Source of the DNA: Alkalibacterium sp. AK22
GTDB taxonomy: Bacteria > Bacillota > Bacilli > Lactobacillales > Carnobacteriaceae_A
Direction of reading: 5' to 3'
Assembly: GCF_000585255.1 (NCBI RefSeq)
Contig: NZ_JANL01000021.1
Location: forward strand, 25,122 to 89,121
DNA: 64,000 nt
The notes under the pieces were generated by a model that worked only from the letters and a program-made list of their open reading frames with translations, made no database searches and was not told the origin of the DNA. A program made the position numbers and the translations under genes. Position 1 is the stretch's first letter, and every line of letters starts with the position of its first letter. Below are positions 53,111 through 62,553 of the stretch, one piece after another.

Positions 53111-54244
53111 GTGAGTAAAGTATTCATACATGCGCATTTGTTTACAGGTGAGAAAGAAATTGAAAGCGGATATATTCGCTTTGATCAAGTGGTTGTTGAA
53201 ACTGGAGAAATGCAGAACTTTGTCCCGGCTGCAGGAGATGAAGTGACTGACATCAAAGGGGATCTTGTTATTCCAGGTTTCATAGATGTTCACAGCCATG
53301 GAGGATATGGTGTGGACTGCATGGATGCAGATGCAGAAAAAATCAGTATCATGACCAAAAAGATGCTTCAGGAAGGCATTACGACTTATTTTCCGACGAC
53401 GATCACGCAATCTGATGAGAAAATCGAAGCCTGTCTGACAGCCATAGCGGAGGCAGCCGAGTTGAACCCGATGATTCAGGGAATTCATGTTGAAGGACCA
53501 TTTATTTCCAGAGACTATAAAGGGGCGCAGCCGGAAGCCTTTATTCGCCCGGCACAGCTGGATACACTCAGAAAATGGCAGGAGCTCAGTGGCAATCGCA
53601 TCCGTCTGATTACTTATGCGCCTGAAACAGGAGACGTGAAAGCATTTGAGCAGTACTGCCAAGAGAATCGGATTGTCCTTTCAGCTGGACATTCAGGAGC
53701 CACTTATGCACAACTCAAGGCTTCACCAGCAACACACGTCACGCATTTGTTTAACGGCCAGAAAGGGCTGCACCACAGAGAAATAGGTGTTAGTGGGTAC
53801 GGTTTACTCGAAGATAAAGTAGCAGTAGAAATGATTGTAGACGGCTATCATATCTCGGAGCCGATGGTCAAACTGGCCTATAAAACCAAGGGTGCGGGCG
53901 GAATTCAGCTGATAACCGACTCGATGCGGGCAAAGGGTCTGCCAGAAGGAGAAAGCGAGTTGGGGGGGCAGCCTGTAAGGGTCAAGGATAAGCAAGCCCG
54001 TCTGCCTGACGGAACTCTGGCGGGCAGTGTGCTTACCTTTATTGATGCGTTTAAAAATATGATTACCTATACCGGCTGTTCTATAAGCGAAGCGGTACAA
54101 ATGAGTGCAACCAACCAGGCAAAAGAATTCGGATTGGACCGTAAAGGTCGGCTTAAGGCCGGATGCGATGCAGATTTTATCGTATTAGACCAAAAGCTGT
54201 CTATAAGACAGACTATTTCAGGAGGGACTATGCATGAGTTTTGA
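53111..54244 (+). CDS. nagA: N-acetylglucosamine-6-phosphate deacetylase
   Basis: A 377-residue metal-dependent deacetylase giving glucosamine-6-phosphate and acetate. It has the metal motif DVHSHGGYG, the conserved HVEGPFIS with the metal-binding Glu, AGHSGAT, THLFNG and the catalytic Asp in ITDSMRA. The start is GTG at 53111 behind GGGAGGAG; ATGs at 53090 and 53075 lie before that site. nagB overlaps its end by 11 bases. It feeds amino sugars from wall recycling or chitin into glycolysis. Confidence 0.93.
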   Translation: MSKVFIHAHLFTGEKEIESGYIRFDQVVVETGEMQNFVPAAGDEVTDIKGDLVIPGFIDVHSHGGYGVDCMDADAEKISIMTKKMLQEGITTYFPTTITQSDEKIEACLTAIAEAAELNPMIQGIHVEGPFISRDYKGAQPEAFIRPAQLDTLRKWQELSGNRIRLITYAPETGDVKAFEQYCQENRIVLSAGHSGATYAQLKASPATHVTHLFNGQKGLHHREIGVSGYGLLEDKVAVEMIVDGYHISEPMVKLAYKTKGAGGIQLITDSMRAKGLPEGESELGGQPVRVKDKQARLPDGTLAGSVLTFIDAFKNMITYTGCSISEAVQMSATNQAKEFGLDRKGRLKAGCDADFIVLDQKLSIRQTISGGTMHEF

Positions 54245-54956
54245 GGCATTTGACAATATCAGAGTCATTAAGGTGAAAGACAAAAGAGAAGGCGGAGAGA
54301 AAGCTTTTGAAATCGTGAAAGAAGCCCATGAGAGCGGAGCGGTAGTTTTTGGCTTGGCAACAGGAAGTACGCCGGAAACGTTGTACCGGGAAATCAGAAA
54401 AAGTGACTTGGATTTTTCTGACAAAACGGCTATCAACCTGGATGAATATGTCGGATTGTCACCCAAGCATCCTCAAAGCTATCACGTCTTTATGGACGAG
54501 CACCTTTTTTCGGTCAAACCCTTTAAGGTGTCTTTTATTCCCAATGGAATGGAAGATGAAGAAATTGAAATTGCCCGCTATAATCAGGTGATCAGAGAGC
54601 ATCCTATCGACTTGCAAATACTGGGAATTGGAACTAACGCACATATCGGGTTCAATGAGCCGGGGACTTCATTTGATACTCATACGCATAAGGTTAAACT
54701 CACACAGGAGACAGTAGACGCCAACAAGCGCTATTTTGAATCTGAAACAGATGTCCCCGGTTATGCTTATTCGATGGGCATCCAATCCATCCTGTCGGCA
54801 AAGAAAATTCTGTTAATGGCTTATGGCGAAAATAAAGCAGAAGCGATTGAGCAGACATTGAGAGGACCTGTGACAGAAGATGTACCGTCCAGTATTCTTC
54901 AGACCCATCCGGATGTAGTTATCATTATTGATGAGGCAGCGGCAAGCCGGGTGTAA
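54234..54956 (+). CDS. nagB: Glucosamine-6-phosphate deaminase
   Basis: A 240-residue isomerase/deaminase making fructose-6-phosphate and ammonia. [12 protein letters not shown] binds the phosphate; NLDEYVGL carries the catalytic Asp, and [14 protein letters not shown] the His and Glu. The short form without the C-terminal allosteric extension is usual for Firmicutes. AGGAGGGA lies 8 bases before ATG at 54234. Confidence 0.95.
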   Translation: MSFEAFDNIRVIKVKDKREGGEKAFEIVKEAHESGAVVFGLATGSTPETLYREIRKSDLDFSDKTAINLDEYVGLSPKHPQSYHVFMDEHLFSVKPFKVSFIPNGMEDEEIEIARYNQVIREHPIDLQILGIGTNAHIGFNEPGTSFDTHTHKVKLTQETVDANKRYFESETDVPGYAYSMGIQSILSAKKILLMAYGENKAEAIEQTLRGPVTEDVPSSILQTHPDVVIIIDEAAASRV

Positions 54957-54977
54957 AGCACACAGAAAAGGTGAAAC

Positions 54978-55688
54978 ATGACAAAGAAAATACCTGTTTA
55001 CATTGAAATGCATAATCAGATCCGCAAGTTGATTGTTTCAAAAGTCTGGAAGAAAGGAGAAAAAATACCTTCGGAGCGAGCGCTGGCAGAAGAGTTTGGG
55101 GTGAGTCGGATGACGGCACGACAGGCGGTCAGTTCATTAGTCGATGAGGGGATGCTGGAAAGACGGCGGGGAGCAGGGACCTTTGTAGCTTCAGACAAAG
55201 TACAGGAAAATCTGATTGGAATCCCCAGTTTTACAGAAACAATCGAAAAACTGGGCAAAACACCGTCAAGTCGTCTGGTCTCCTATCATGCCAAACAGGC
55301 TAGCGAGAGTGAAGCAACTAAGCTTGCTATCGGTAAGGATGAACAAGTTATTGTCATGGAGAGGATTCGGTATGCAGACAAGGAACCGATTTGCTATGAG
55401 GTAGCAACACTCCCGCAGACGATTGTCAGACCGTTCAGCAAAGAGCAGCTGACTCAGCACCTTTACCGTACATTGTCAAAGAGCGGTTACGAAGTGGCAC
55501 GTGCGGAACAGACTATATCGGCCACCTGGGCTTCAGAGAAAGTAGCTGAACTTCTGCAGGTCAAGAGAGAATCTCCCATCCTCCGACTCAAGCAAGTCAG
55601 TTATACAAAAGAAGGTCATCCTTTTGAGTATGTCCGGGCCCAATATGTCGGTTCCCGGTATGAATTTTTTCTGGAAGCAACAAACTAA
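54978..55688 (+). CDS. nagR: GntR/HutC-family regulator of GlcNAc catabolism
   Basis: A 236-residue GntR regulator with an N-terminal winged helix (about 5-70, KIPSERALAEEFGVSRMTARQAV) and a C-terminal UTRA effector domain (about 90-230). Position after nagA-nagB matches NagR (YvoA), which in Bacillus responds to GlcN-6-P or GlcNAc-6-P. The symbol is inferred from context. I did not find a clear NagR-type operator before nagA, so its targets may be elsewhere. It ends at a strong terminator. Confidence 0.85.
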   Translation: MTKKIPVYIEMHNQIRKLIVSKVWKKGEKIPSERALAEEFGVSRMTARQAVSSLVDEGMLERRRGAGTFVASDKVQENLIGIPSFTETIEKLGKTPSSRLVSYHAKQASESEATKLAIGKDEQVIVMERIRYADKEPICYEVATLPQTIVRPFSKEQLTQHLYRTLSKSGYEVARAEQTISATWASEKVAELLQVKRESPILRLKQVSYTKEGHPFEYVRAQYVGSRYEFFLEATN

Positions 55689-55711
55689 ACGAGTCTTGCT
55701 GACAGGCAGTT

Positions 55712-55767
55712 AAAAAGCTGTTCACCTCGGGAAATGAGTATAAATTCCCGCAGGTGAACAGCTTTTT
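55712..55767. terminator. Bidirectional terminator between nagR and the LCP gene
   Basis: A perfect 14-15 bp outer stem (AAAAGCTGTTCACCT and complement) with an inner GGGAA/TTCCC, and T-runs on both strands. Confidence 0.9.
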
Positions 55768-55800
55768 TGAAGTTTGGTAGAACTTGTCCATTGAAAGACA

Positions 55801-56886
55801 TTAGTCAAAACTATCCAGTTCGTCAAGAATTTCCTGCTCATTTTCATCTCCGCTTTCAAAGGGAGGAATGAAATCTGCTGCACTGTCATCCTGAACAGAG
55901 AACTCATCCAATTCCAAGTGGGCTCTTAGTTCTTTTTGAAGCTCATTCAGGCTATCTTCATCCGGGACAAAGAAGTACAGCTCTTGATTGTAGGCGGGGA
56001 CAAAGTGGAACTCTTCGGTACCTGCTATTTCAACTGACTCAACTGTTTCGGCTGCATCAGTATAGCTGGTTGCGACGGCCATGATTTGAGAGGCCGTCAT
56101 ATTAGTCTGGAGATTCGGACGAATGGCATTTAAAATAGGTGTCAGCCGGGTGATAGAGCTGAAAGAGAGCATTTCGTCGAGGAGACTCTCGATGACTTCC
56201 CGCTGTCTTTCTTGTCTGCCAAAGTCTCCACGCGGGTCCTGCTTTCTCATTCGGGCATAACCCAGGGCCTGTTCACCATCCAAGGTCTGGATGCCCTCCT
56301 CAATTTCAATGGCGCCCATGTTCTCCTCACTATCCTGAACGGTAAAAGCCAGCGGAGAATCCACAGTAATACCACCAACAGAATCCACGAGATCAACGAG
56401 TCCTTCAAAGTTGAGGGTAGCGTAGAACGAAATCGGTATATCAAGATAATCTTCAAGGAAATCAATCGTTCCACTGAGTCCATATTGAGAATAGGCATAA
56501 AGAGCATTTATTTTCTCGATCTGACCATTATGCGGCAGGGTGATCATGGTATCTCTGGGTATCGATACCAGCTTGGTAGTGCCTTTTTGAGGATTGATTG
56601 TTGCAACCATAAGGGAGTCTGCCCTTCTGGGTCCGTCATCTTCATCGAGTCCAAGGATTAGAAAAGACAGCGGGCGCTTATCTCTGATTGACTCGTCACT
56701 TTCAGACGTATCTCTTAACTCTTCTGGCGTTTCTTCGGAAACATCAGCAAGCAGCTGGGTGATTTGCTGGCCGTAATAGCCCGTGACTGTCCCGATGACA
56801 AAAGCTGCAAGCAACAAAACGGCCAGTAGGATACGTTTACTCCATTTGTTTTTAATTCTCTTGTTTTGTCTTGAATCTTTGCGCAT
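55801..56886 (-). CDS. LytR-CpsA-Psr family protein
   Basis: A 361-residue membrane-anchored LCP protein: a basic cytoplasmic start, one membrane helix (about 18-38), an acidic linker, then the LCP domain with FLILGLDEDDG, RRADSLMVATINP, the Arg-rich SIPRDTMI and the late ARMRKQDPRGDFGRQERQREV. LCP enzymes transfer undecaprenyl-linked polymers such as wall teichoic acid or capsule to peptidoglycan. The C-terminal tail is strongly acidic. GAGG lies 5 bases before ATG at 56886. It is divergent from tagO. Confidence 0.92.
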   Translation of the reverse strand: MRKDSRQNKRIKNKWSKRILLAVLLLAAFVIGTVTGYYGQQITQLLADVSEETPEELRDTSESDESIRDKRPLSFLILGLDEDDGPRRADSLMVATINPQKGTTKLVSIPRDTMITLPHNGQIEKINALYAYSQYGLSGTIDFLEDYLDIPISFYATLNFEGLVDLVDSVGGITVDSPLAFTVQDSEENMGAIEIEEGIQTLDGEQALGYARMRKQDPRGDFGRQERQREVIESLLDEMLSFSSITRLTPILNAIRPNLQTNMTASQIMAVATSYTDAAETVESVEIAGTEEFHFVPAYNQELYFFVPDEDSLNELQKELRAHLELDEFSVQDDSAADFIPPFESGDENEQEILDELDSFD

Positions 56887-56980
56887 GAGGGCCTCATTTC
56901 ACTGTCCATGTATTAATAGCTAGCCTAATTTTAAGTGAAGTTCTTGTAAATTGCAATTATGATTTTAACTGCTAAAATGC

Positions 56981-57018
56981 TATAATTGAAGAAATGCTAA
57001 TAGAAATGAGTTCGCCTA
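56981..57018 (+). promoter_or_regulatory. -10 box immediately before tagO; possible leaderless start
   Basis: TATAAT (56981-56986) ends 7 bases before the first in-frame ATG (56994), so transcription could begin at or next to that codon. None of the three in-frame ATGs (56994, 57006, 57018) has a convincing Shine-Dalgarno. No good -35 box at 17 bp was found. Confidence 0.4.
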
Positions 57019-58103
57019 TGTATAATATGTTTCTTGTGCTGCTGGTCTGTATTTTTACGATGCTCAGCTCACTTGTACTCACACCTGTTTATAAAATAGT
57101 AGCAAAAAAACTGAATATTCTGGATGAGCCCGAAGCCAGGCGGGTACACACGTCGGTAATGCCGACTATGGGGGGAATAGTGATCTACCTATCCTTTTTC
57201 TTTTCCTCTTTCGTCCTGCTGCCGATACCCGATTATCAGATCCTTCCCCTTTTTGTTGGAGCGACACTCATTGTTTTAACGGGCATCGTCGATGATCTTT
57301 TTGAATTGAAGCCTTTGGCGAAACTGGCGGGTATCCTTGTTGCAGCAACAACGATTTATCTGATTGGGGATGTATCTCTGGAAACGATGACGATTCCCTA
57401 TTTCGGGACTCTGTCTTTCGGATCCTGGCAGATGCCGTTTACCATTTTATGGATAGCGGGGCTGACCAACGCCATTAACCTTATTGATGGACTGGATGGA
57501 CTAGCCAGCGGGGTCTCTATGATAGCTCTGACGACAATGGGGATCATCGGGTTCTTCTTCTTGACTATTGCGGAAGTTTCAGTTTCTGTAATGATTTTTG
57601 TACTTGTGGCTGCCATTGCGGGCTTCTGGCCATATAATTTCCAGCCGGCAAGTGTCTTTTTGGGCGATACAGGTGCGCTTTTTCTTGGCTTTATGATTGG
57701 CGTGTTCTCACTGCAAGGCTTGAAGAACGCCACGCTGATCTCACTTATTCTGCCAATCATCATACTAGGTATACCGGTCACGGATACTTTGTTTGCCATG
57801 ATCAGAAGGAGACTGAACAGACAATCCATCTCGACGGCTGACAAAAATCATATCCATCACCGCCTGATGAGTATCGGACTGTCACATCGGCAGACGGTTC
57901 TGGCAATTTACTGTGTCTCGGCCATTTTTTCTGTTATTGCACTTTTATATAATTTCTCTACCTTGATTGGTTCAGTTCTGCTGACCTTGTTCGTTTTGCT
58001 GGGCGTGGAACTTTTTGTTGAGATCATCGGGCTGGTAGGTGAAGATCGGCGACCGATGCTGGACAAACTCAAAGCGTTTGGCCGCCGGCTAAACAGTCAG
58101 TAA
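56994..58103 (+). CDS. tagO: Undecaprenyl-phosphate GlcNAc-1-phosphate transferase (TagO/MraY family)
   Basis: A 369-residue polytopic enzyme with about ten membrane helices. It loads GlcNAc-1-phosphate onto undecaprenyl phosphate, starting wall teichoic acid and similar polymers. Family motifs are VHTSVMPTMGG, the catalytic GIVDDLFELKPLAKL (DDxxD-type), the NAINLIDGLDGLASG loop, and FLGDTGALFLGF and KNHIHHRL (HIHHR, nucleotide sugar). MraY is excluded by this final motif. It lies between two LCP genes, and a GT26 gene is 8 kb upstream. Confidence 0.92.
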   Translation: MLIEMSSPMYNMFLVLLVCIFTMLSSLVLTPVYKIVAKKLNILDEPEARRVHTSVMPTMGGIVIYLSFFFSSFVLLPIPDYQILPLFVGATLIVLTGIVDDLFELKPLAKLAGILVAATTIYLIGDVSLETMTIPYFGTLSFGSWQMPFTILWIAGLTNAINLIDGLDGLASGVSMIALTTMGIIGFFFLTIAEVSVSVMIFVLVAAIAGFWPYNFQPASVFLGDTGALFLGFMIGVFSLQGLKNATLISLILPIIILGIPVTDTLFAMIRRRLNRQSISTADKNHIHHRLMSIGLSHRQTVLAIYCVSAIFSVIALLYNFSTLIGSVLLTLFVLLGVELFVEIIGLVGEDRRPMLDKLKAFGRRLNSQ

Positions 58104-58190
58104 CTACCAGTTACTGCAGGGTAAGCTGTGTAAAAAGACTGAAACAGCCATTGAGATTTTTCGTTCAGACTAGAGCCCGGCAGCATAATG

Positions 58191-58236
58191 AAAAACAGCC
58201 CACTTTTCCATGGCTATGGAAAAGTGGGCTGTTTTT
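58191..58236. terminator. Bidirectional terminator between tagO and the second LCP gene
   Basis: Perfect 21-base arms (58191-58211 and 58216-58236) with a four-base loop; A- and T-runs at the ends serve both convergent genes. Confidence 0.95.
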
Positions 58237-58253
58237 ACGCAGTGATCAGCCTG

Positions 58254-59330
58254 TCAGTCTGTCGAAAGAGAAGATTCCTCGCTGGACTTGGAGCTGCTGG
58301 TGCTGGTCGGTTTTTCATCTTCGGTCAGTGTCTGTTCGTTGCCTGTTACAGTTTCGTCTAGAGAATCTTGAAGAGAAGTCTGAATGGAAGCAAAGCTGTC
58401 GGGCTGGATGCGGACAAGGTCCATTCCACGTTCCGTAAAGCTAGACCACTCAAAAACATGGGATTCGACAGCGAAGGACTGATTCAGACCAGTCTGAGCA
58501 ATGGCACTCATATCACTCATGCGCATGTTGGTCCGCATGTTGCTGCCGACTGTTTCTGCAATCGCTGTGTATCGGCTGACAGATTGGAATTCCAAGGCCC
58601 TGGAAATAATAGCCTCAATAATTAACTGCTGGCGGTGTCCTCTAGCGACATCGTCATCCAGCTTTCTTGTCCGTGCCAGAGCCAGAGCCTGTTCACCATC
58701 AAGCACCTGCAGGCCTTCTTCCAGGTAAATAGCATCAGCCTGATCATTGGAATCCATTTCACTGATTGAAACCGGGACATCCATTTCAATTCCGCCCAGT
58801 TCATCGATAATGTCCAGGAAAGCGTTAAAATTGAACGTAGCATAATAATGAATGGGTACATCTAGCCATTCTTCTACGGTCTGGACCATCACGCTTTCTT
58901 CACCCACCGCATAGGCAGCGTTGATTCGGTCTTTTCTGATCATCTGCCCGTTCCGCATAATTGGAACATAAGTATCTCTTGGAATGGAAAGCATATTCAT
59001 TTCATGAGTATGGGGATTCAAAGTCGCATAAATGATTGAATCTGCCCGGGTGGAACCCAGCTGGCGGTCGTCGTCATTGTCTATACCTAAAAACAGGAAG
59101 GAGACTGGCTGTTCGATTGGGTTCACTTTCTCAACCGGTTCAGGCCGGTCAATCTCTACAAAGGAGGCGTCGATTTGATTACCGATGGTGGCGACCAGGT
59201 GCGCGCCGTAAACCGCAGCTATTAGGACAGCTGTAAAGACGGGAATAAGAATAGACAAAATGATTCGTTGCTTTTTCTTTTTTTTCCTCTGATTTGAGTA
59301 CATTCTTGAGTTCATTTTGTATTTTCCCAC
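58254..59330 (-). CDS. LytR-CpsA-Psr family protein, second copy
   Basis: A 358-residue LCP protein with a basic N-terminus (KKKKKQRI), one membrane helix (about 23-45), and an LCP domain with FLFLGIDNDDD, RADSIIYATLNP, SIPRDTYV and ARTRKLDDDVARGHRQQLI. The Ser/Thr/Glu-rich C-terminal tail differs from the first copy. The two are distant paralogues, and several LCPs with overlapping roles are usual in Firmicutes. The start is GTG at 59330 with AAAGGAG 8-9 bases upstream; ATGs 5 and 9 codons later lack a site. Confidence 0.9.
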   Translation of the reverse strand: MGKYKMNSRMYSNQRKKKKKQRIILSILIPVFTAVLIAAVYGAHLVATIGNQIDASFVEIDRPEPVEKVNPIEQPVSFLFLGIDNDDDRQLGSTRADSIIYATLNPHTHEMNMLSIPRDTYVPIMRNGQMIRKDRINAAYAVGEESVMVQTVEEWLDVPIHYYATFNFNAFLDIIDELGGIEMDVPVSISEMDSNDQADAIYLEEGLQVLDGEQALALARTRKLDDDVARGHRQQLIIEAIISRALEFQSVSRYTAIAETVGSNMRTNMRMSDMSAIAQTGLNQSFAVESHVFEWSSFTERGMDLVRIQPDSFASIQTSLQDSLDETVTGNEQTLTEDEKPTSTSSSKSSEESSLSTD

Positions 59331-59451
59331 TGTACGGTCTCCTTTGTATCAAAACATTATGTAATCCTGTACTATTATCGAGGTTCTAACAGACGGTGTC
59401 AATAGTCAGGAAGTAAAAGTGAAAGACGCAACAGGAAAATTCACCTTTTGT

Positions 59452-60096
59452 TCAAGATTGATCAAAAGTAACAGGCACCTCAATCCAGGCCTGGGGCCCC
59501 TTTTCGATGCGGTACTGGTCGCTGGTCCAGTCTATAACGGAGGCTTTAAAGGGTTCGATATGGTCCGAGCCTACCAGACAAGTGAAGGAAACTTGATCGG
59601 TATAGTCGATGGCTTCGATACGGTAAGGAGACTGTTGGAGAGCATTTTGTATCTTACCGCTAACAGGATAGGCAACAGTGACATCGAAGTACTGGTGCAG
59701 CTGTTTTTCAACGATGCCGATCGCACTCAACGTTTCAGACACTGCCTTGCCGTACGCGCGAATCAGTCCACCGGCTCCAAGTTTTGTACCGCCAAAATAA
59801 CGCGTAACGACCGCCGTCAGGTCAGTTAGATTGTTTTTCTTTAAAACTTCCAGCATAGGGATTCCGGCTGTGCCGCTCGGCTCACCATCATCGGAGGCTC
59901 TTTGGATCAGGCCGTCTGGTCCAACTATATAGGCGGAGCAGTTGTGACTGGCTTTCCAGTGTTCTTTTTTAACCGTATCAATAAAACGCCGAGCTTCTTG
60001 CTCTGTTTGTGTCCGTTTGACTGCACAGATAAAGCGGGATTTTTTAATAATAATTTCATGTTGACCCTCTTGACTGACGGTTCGATGATTTTTCAT
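59452..60096 (-). CDS. YigZ/IMPACT family protein
   Basis: A 214-residue protein with an N-terminal UPF0029 domain (about 1-120) containing KKSRFICAVKR, DDGEPSGTAG and TRYFGGTKLGAGGLIRAYG, followed by a DUF1949 domain (about 135-200). It is conserved across bacteria (YvyE in Bacillus) and related to the eukaryotic translation regulator IMPACT; the biochemical role is not settled. GAAAGGTG lies 7 bases before ATG at 60096. It is divergent from the degV-type gene. Confidence 0.92.
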   Translation of the reverse strand: MKNHRTVSQEGQHEIIIKKSRFICAVKRTQTEQEARRFIDTVKKEHWKASHNCSAYIVGPDGLIQRASDDGEPSGTAGIPMLEVLKKNNLTDLTAVVTRYFGGTKLGAGGLIRAYGKAVSETLSAIGIVEKQLHQYFDVTVAYPVSGKIQNALQQSPYRIEAIDYTDQVSFTCLVGSDHIEPFKASVIDWTSDQYRIEKGPQAWIEVPVTFDQS

Positions 60097-60219
60097 AGCT
60101 AAGCACCTTTCATTTCTTTTGTCAATTAGTGTATAATTAAAATCAGCCTTTTACCATCACCCGGAACACTAAAATAAAGCATACCAGAAAAACCGTATAA
60201 AGGCGTGGAGGTGAAAAAT

Positions 60220-61077
60220 ATGCGTATTGCAATTGTAACAGATAGTACAGCCTACTTAAATGACGAAGACTACAAGCGTGATGATCTTTATTTTGTCCCG
60301 CTGTCCTGTATTTTCGATAAGGAGGTCTACAAAGAAGGAGTAGACATTTCTACGGAAGAATTCTTTGGAAAGGTCAATGATTCCGCCCAGTTGCCGACCA
60401 GTTCGCAGCCGACTGTAGGGGAATTTACGGCCCTTTATGAAAGCTTGAAAGACAACTACGATGCGGTGATCAGTATCCATTTGTCCAGTCGCATCTCCGG
60501 TACCTACCAGAATGCATTCAGTGTGGCAAAAGGGATAGATGGCCTGATGGTCTACCCGATTGATTCCGGTCTGGCTGGAGCCGGTTTGGCTTTCCAGGTA
60601 AGAGAAGCCGTTCGACTGGCAGAAGCCGGGGAATCAGTCAATTTTATCATTGAAAGGCTGCAAGACCTGAAGGATGCCACTGAAATCTATTTTGTTGTAG
60701 ATGACTTGACTAATCTGGTTAAAGGCGGACGTTTATCCAAGGCGGCAGGAGGCGTGGCTACTATGCTCAAAATCAAGCCTGTCTTGACTTTCAGAGCTGG
60801 AGAGATAATCCCTCACGATAAAATCAGAACAAAGAAAAAAGCACTGCGAAAAATTGAAACCTTGCTTGAAGAAGCGGTCAAGGCCAGTCCTTATCCGATC
60901 CAGGCGACGGTCGTTCATGCGTTCTGCGAAGAAGAAGCCAGCCGCTTCATGCAGGAACTGGAAGACAAATTCCCAACCGTACGATTCAACCTTAGCTATC
61001 TTGGACCCGTTGTGGGCGTTCACACAGGTGAAGGGGCCATCGGGGTATCATGGACTAAAGATTACGGCCGTATGTAA
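60220..61077 (+). CDS. DegV family fatty-acid-binding protein
   Basis: A 285-residue DegV/FakB-type protein that holds a fatty acid for phosphorylation by the FakA kinase. It has the N-terminal IVTDSTAYL, PTSSQPTVGEF, SSRISGTYQNA and DDLTNLVKGGRLSKAAG. Firmicutes carry several such proteins with different acyl preferences, which the sequence does not reveal. The start ATG 60220 follows GGAGGTGA by five bases; a GTG at 60205 overlaps that site. A terminator follows. Confidence 0.9.
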   Translation: MRIAIVTDSTAYLNDEDYKRDDLYFVPLSCIFDKEVYKEGVDISTEEFFGKVNDSAQLPTSSQPTVGEFTALYESLKDNYDAVISIHLSSRISGTYQNAFSVAKGIDGLMVYPIDSGLAGAGLAFQVREAVRLAEAGESVNFIIERLQDLKDATEIYFVVDDLTNLVKGGRLSKAAGGVATMLKIKPVLTFRAGEIIPHDKIRTKKKALRKIETLLEEAVKASPYPIQATVVHAFCEEEASRFMQELEDKFPTVRFNLSYLGPVVGVHTGEGAIGVSWTKDYGRM

Positions 61078-61106
61078 TGATTCAGCTATTTTCATATTAT
61101 TATTTT

Positions 61107-61137
61107 AGGACATCTGCTTAGGCGGGTGTCCTTTTTT
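61107..61137 (+). terminator. degV-type gene terminator
   Basis: AGGACATC/GGTGTCCT stem (one wobble pair) followed by six T. Confidence 0.75.
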
Positions 61138-61206
61138 CGTGAGAATAAGCGTTTTTAATCAATATATGAAGTAGTAGAAAAAATATAACTGGGAAGGAAG
61201 CAAGGA

Positions 61207-62553
61207 ATGGAAAAATGGATCAACTGGCTGGGTAGAGACCAGCTGCAAAGTGAGCTGTCGCCGGACTTGAGAGATGAGATGCCCTCGGGTCTGGAATCCC
61301 GACCGGCTTTTGTCAAGGAAGGATCACGCTACAGATGTGGCCGATGTGGCAGTATCTGCTGTCTGCGGCAGGCCTATCCCTGCATATGCAAACAGCACTG
61401 TTATTACTGCCGTGAGTGTATTCAGCTTGGTAAAGTCAGAGCCTGCGATCGGCTCATCAGCCTGCCTGAAACAGGTGGGTTCAAACCACTTGAGCAGCCC
61501 GTGCTGAAATGGAAAGGTATCCTGTCTCCCCAGCAGGAAGAGGCATCCAAAGATATTCTTCAGACGGTTCGGCAAGGGGGGACTCGTATTGTCTGGGCTG
61601 TAACTGGAGCTGGAAAGACAGAAATGCTGTTTGAGGCAGTCGCAGAAGGTTTGGCGGAGGGGAAAAGAGTCTGTATTGCTTCACCGCGGATTGATGTCTG
61701 TCTGGAACTGTCACCAAGATTACAAGAGGCATTTGATCAGGTCGACATGACGACGCTTTATGGAGGGTCCGGAGAAGTTTACCGGCGTACACAGCTGGTG
61801 ATTGCGACCACCCACCAGCTGCTGCGCTTTAAAGAGGCTTTTGATGTCATGATTGTTGATGAAATCGATGCTTTCCCTTACTATCTCAATGAGGCTCTTT
61901 ACTACGCCGCAAAAAAGGCACTGGTTTTAGGCGGCAGTCAGATTTTTTTGACAGCTACGCCTGACCGACAAATGCTCAAAGCCATCAGAAGTGGCAGAAT
62001 CGATGCAACAATCTTACCTGCCCGCTATCACAAGCATCCACTGCCAGTACCTGAAGCGAGGCTACTTAAAGGAAGCTTAGGCCATGGATTAGCGGGCAGT
62101 TGCAATGCTTCAGCGCATTTGCTCAGATTATTGCAGAAGAAAAGGCGGTGCTTGGTGTTTATCCCCACTATTTTATACATGGAAATACTGCTCCCGGATT
62201 TTGAAAGGCAGTTCAAAGACTGGCGCTTTGCCTGGGTTCACTCCAAAGATCCTGAACGCAAGGAGAAGATACAGCAGATGCGTCAAGGGGAATTGGATTT
62301 TCTGCTGACAACGACCATCCTGGAAAGAGGGGTTACTTTTGCTGATATAGATGTCATTGTTGTCAAAGCTGACCATGCAGTCTATACGGAAGCCGCACTG
62401 GTTCAAATTGCCGGCAGAGCCGGAAGATCATCGGCTTATCCCGAAGGAGAAGTTACTTTTTACTGTGAACATTGGACCCGACCAATCAAGCGGTCTATTA
62501 GACAGATAGAAGCCATGAACCGTACTGCCCGAAAGAGGGGGCTGCTGCAATGA
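61207..62553 (+). CDS. comFA: Competence helicase ComFA
   Basis: A 448-residue DEAD-like helicase/translocase that helps pull transforming single-stranded DNA into the cell. The N-terminus holds a cysteine-rich zinc region (Cys 44, 47, 51, 52, 59, 61, 65, 68, 71). Walker A is TGAGKTE (133-139), the DEAD-like box VDEIDAFP, then TATPD and the C-terminal motif VI-type QIAGRAGR. comFC overlaps by four bases. AAGGAAGCAAGG lies before ATG at 61207. It suggests natural competence genes are present; no cin-box or ComK box was recognised. Confidence 0.93.
   Translation: MEKWINWLGRDQLQSELSPDLRDEMPSGLESRPAFVKEGSRYRCGRCGSICCLRQAYPCICKQHCYYCRECIQLGKVRACDRLISLPETGGFKPLEQPVLKWKGILSPQQEEASKDILQTVRQGGTRIVWAVTGAGKTEMLFEAVAEGLAEGKRVCIASPRIDVCLELSPRLQEAFDQVDMTTLYGGSGEVYRRTQLVIATTHQLLRFKEAFDVMIVDEIDAFPYYLNEALYYAAKKALVLGGSQIFLTATPDRQMLKAIRSGRIDATILPARYHKHPLPVPEARLLKGSLGHGLAGSCNASAHLLRLLQKKRRCLVFIPTILYMEILLPDFERQFKDWRFAWVHSKDPERKEKIQQMRQGELDFLLTTTILERGVTFADIDVIVVKADHAVYTEAALVQIAGRAGRSSAYPEGEVTFYCEHWTRPIKRSIRQIEAMNRTARKRGLLQ

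Noticed and set aside
52925..53662. 245-codon open frame on the minus strand over nadE and nagA
   Set aside because: It lies antisense to two clear enzymes; its translation is Cys/Phe/His-rich with no domain and no ribosome binding site.
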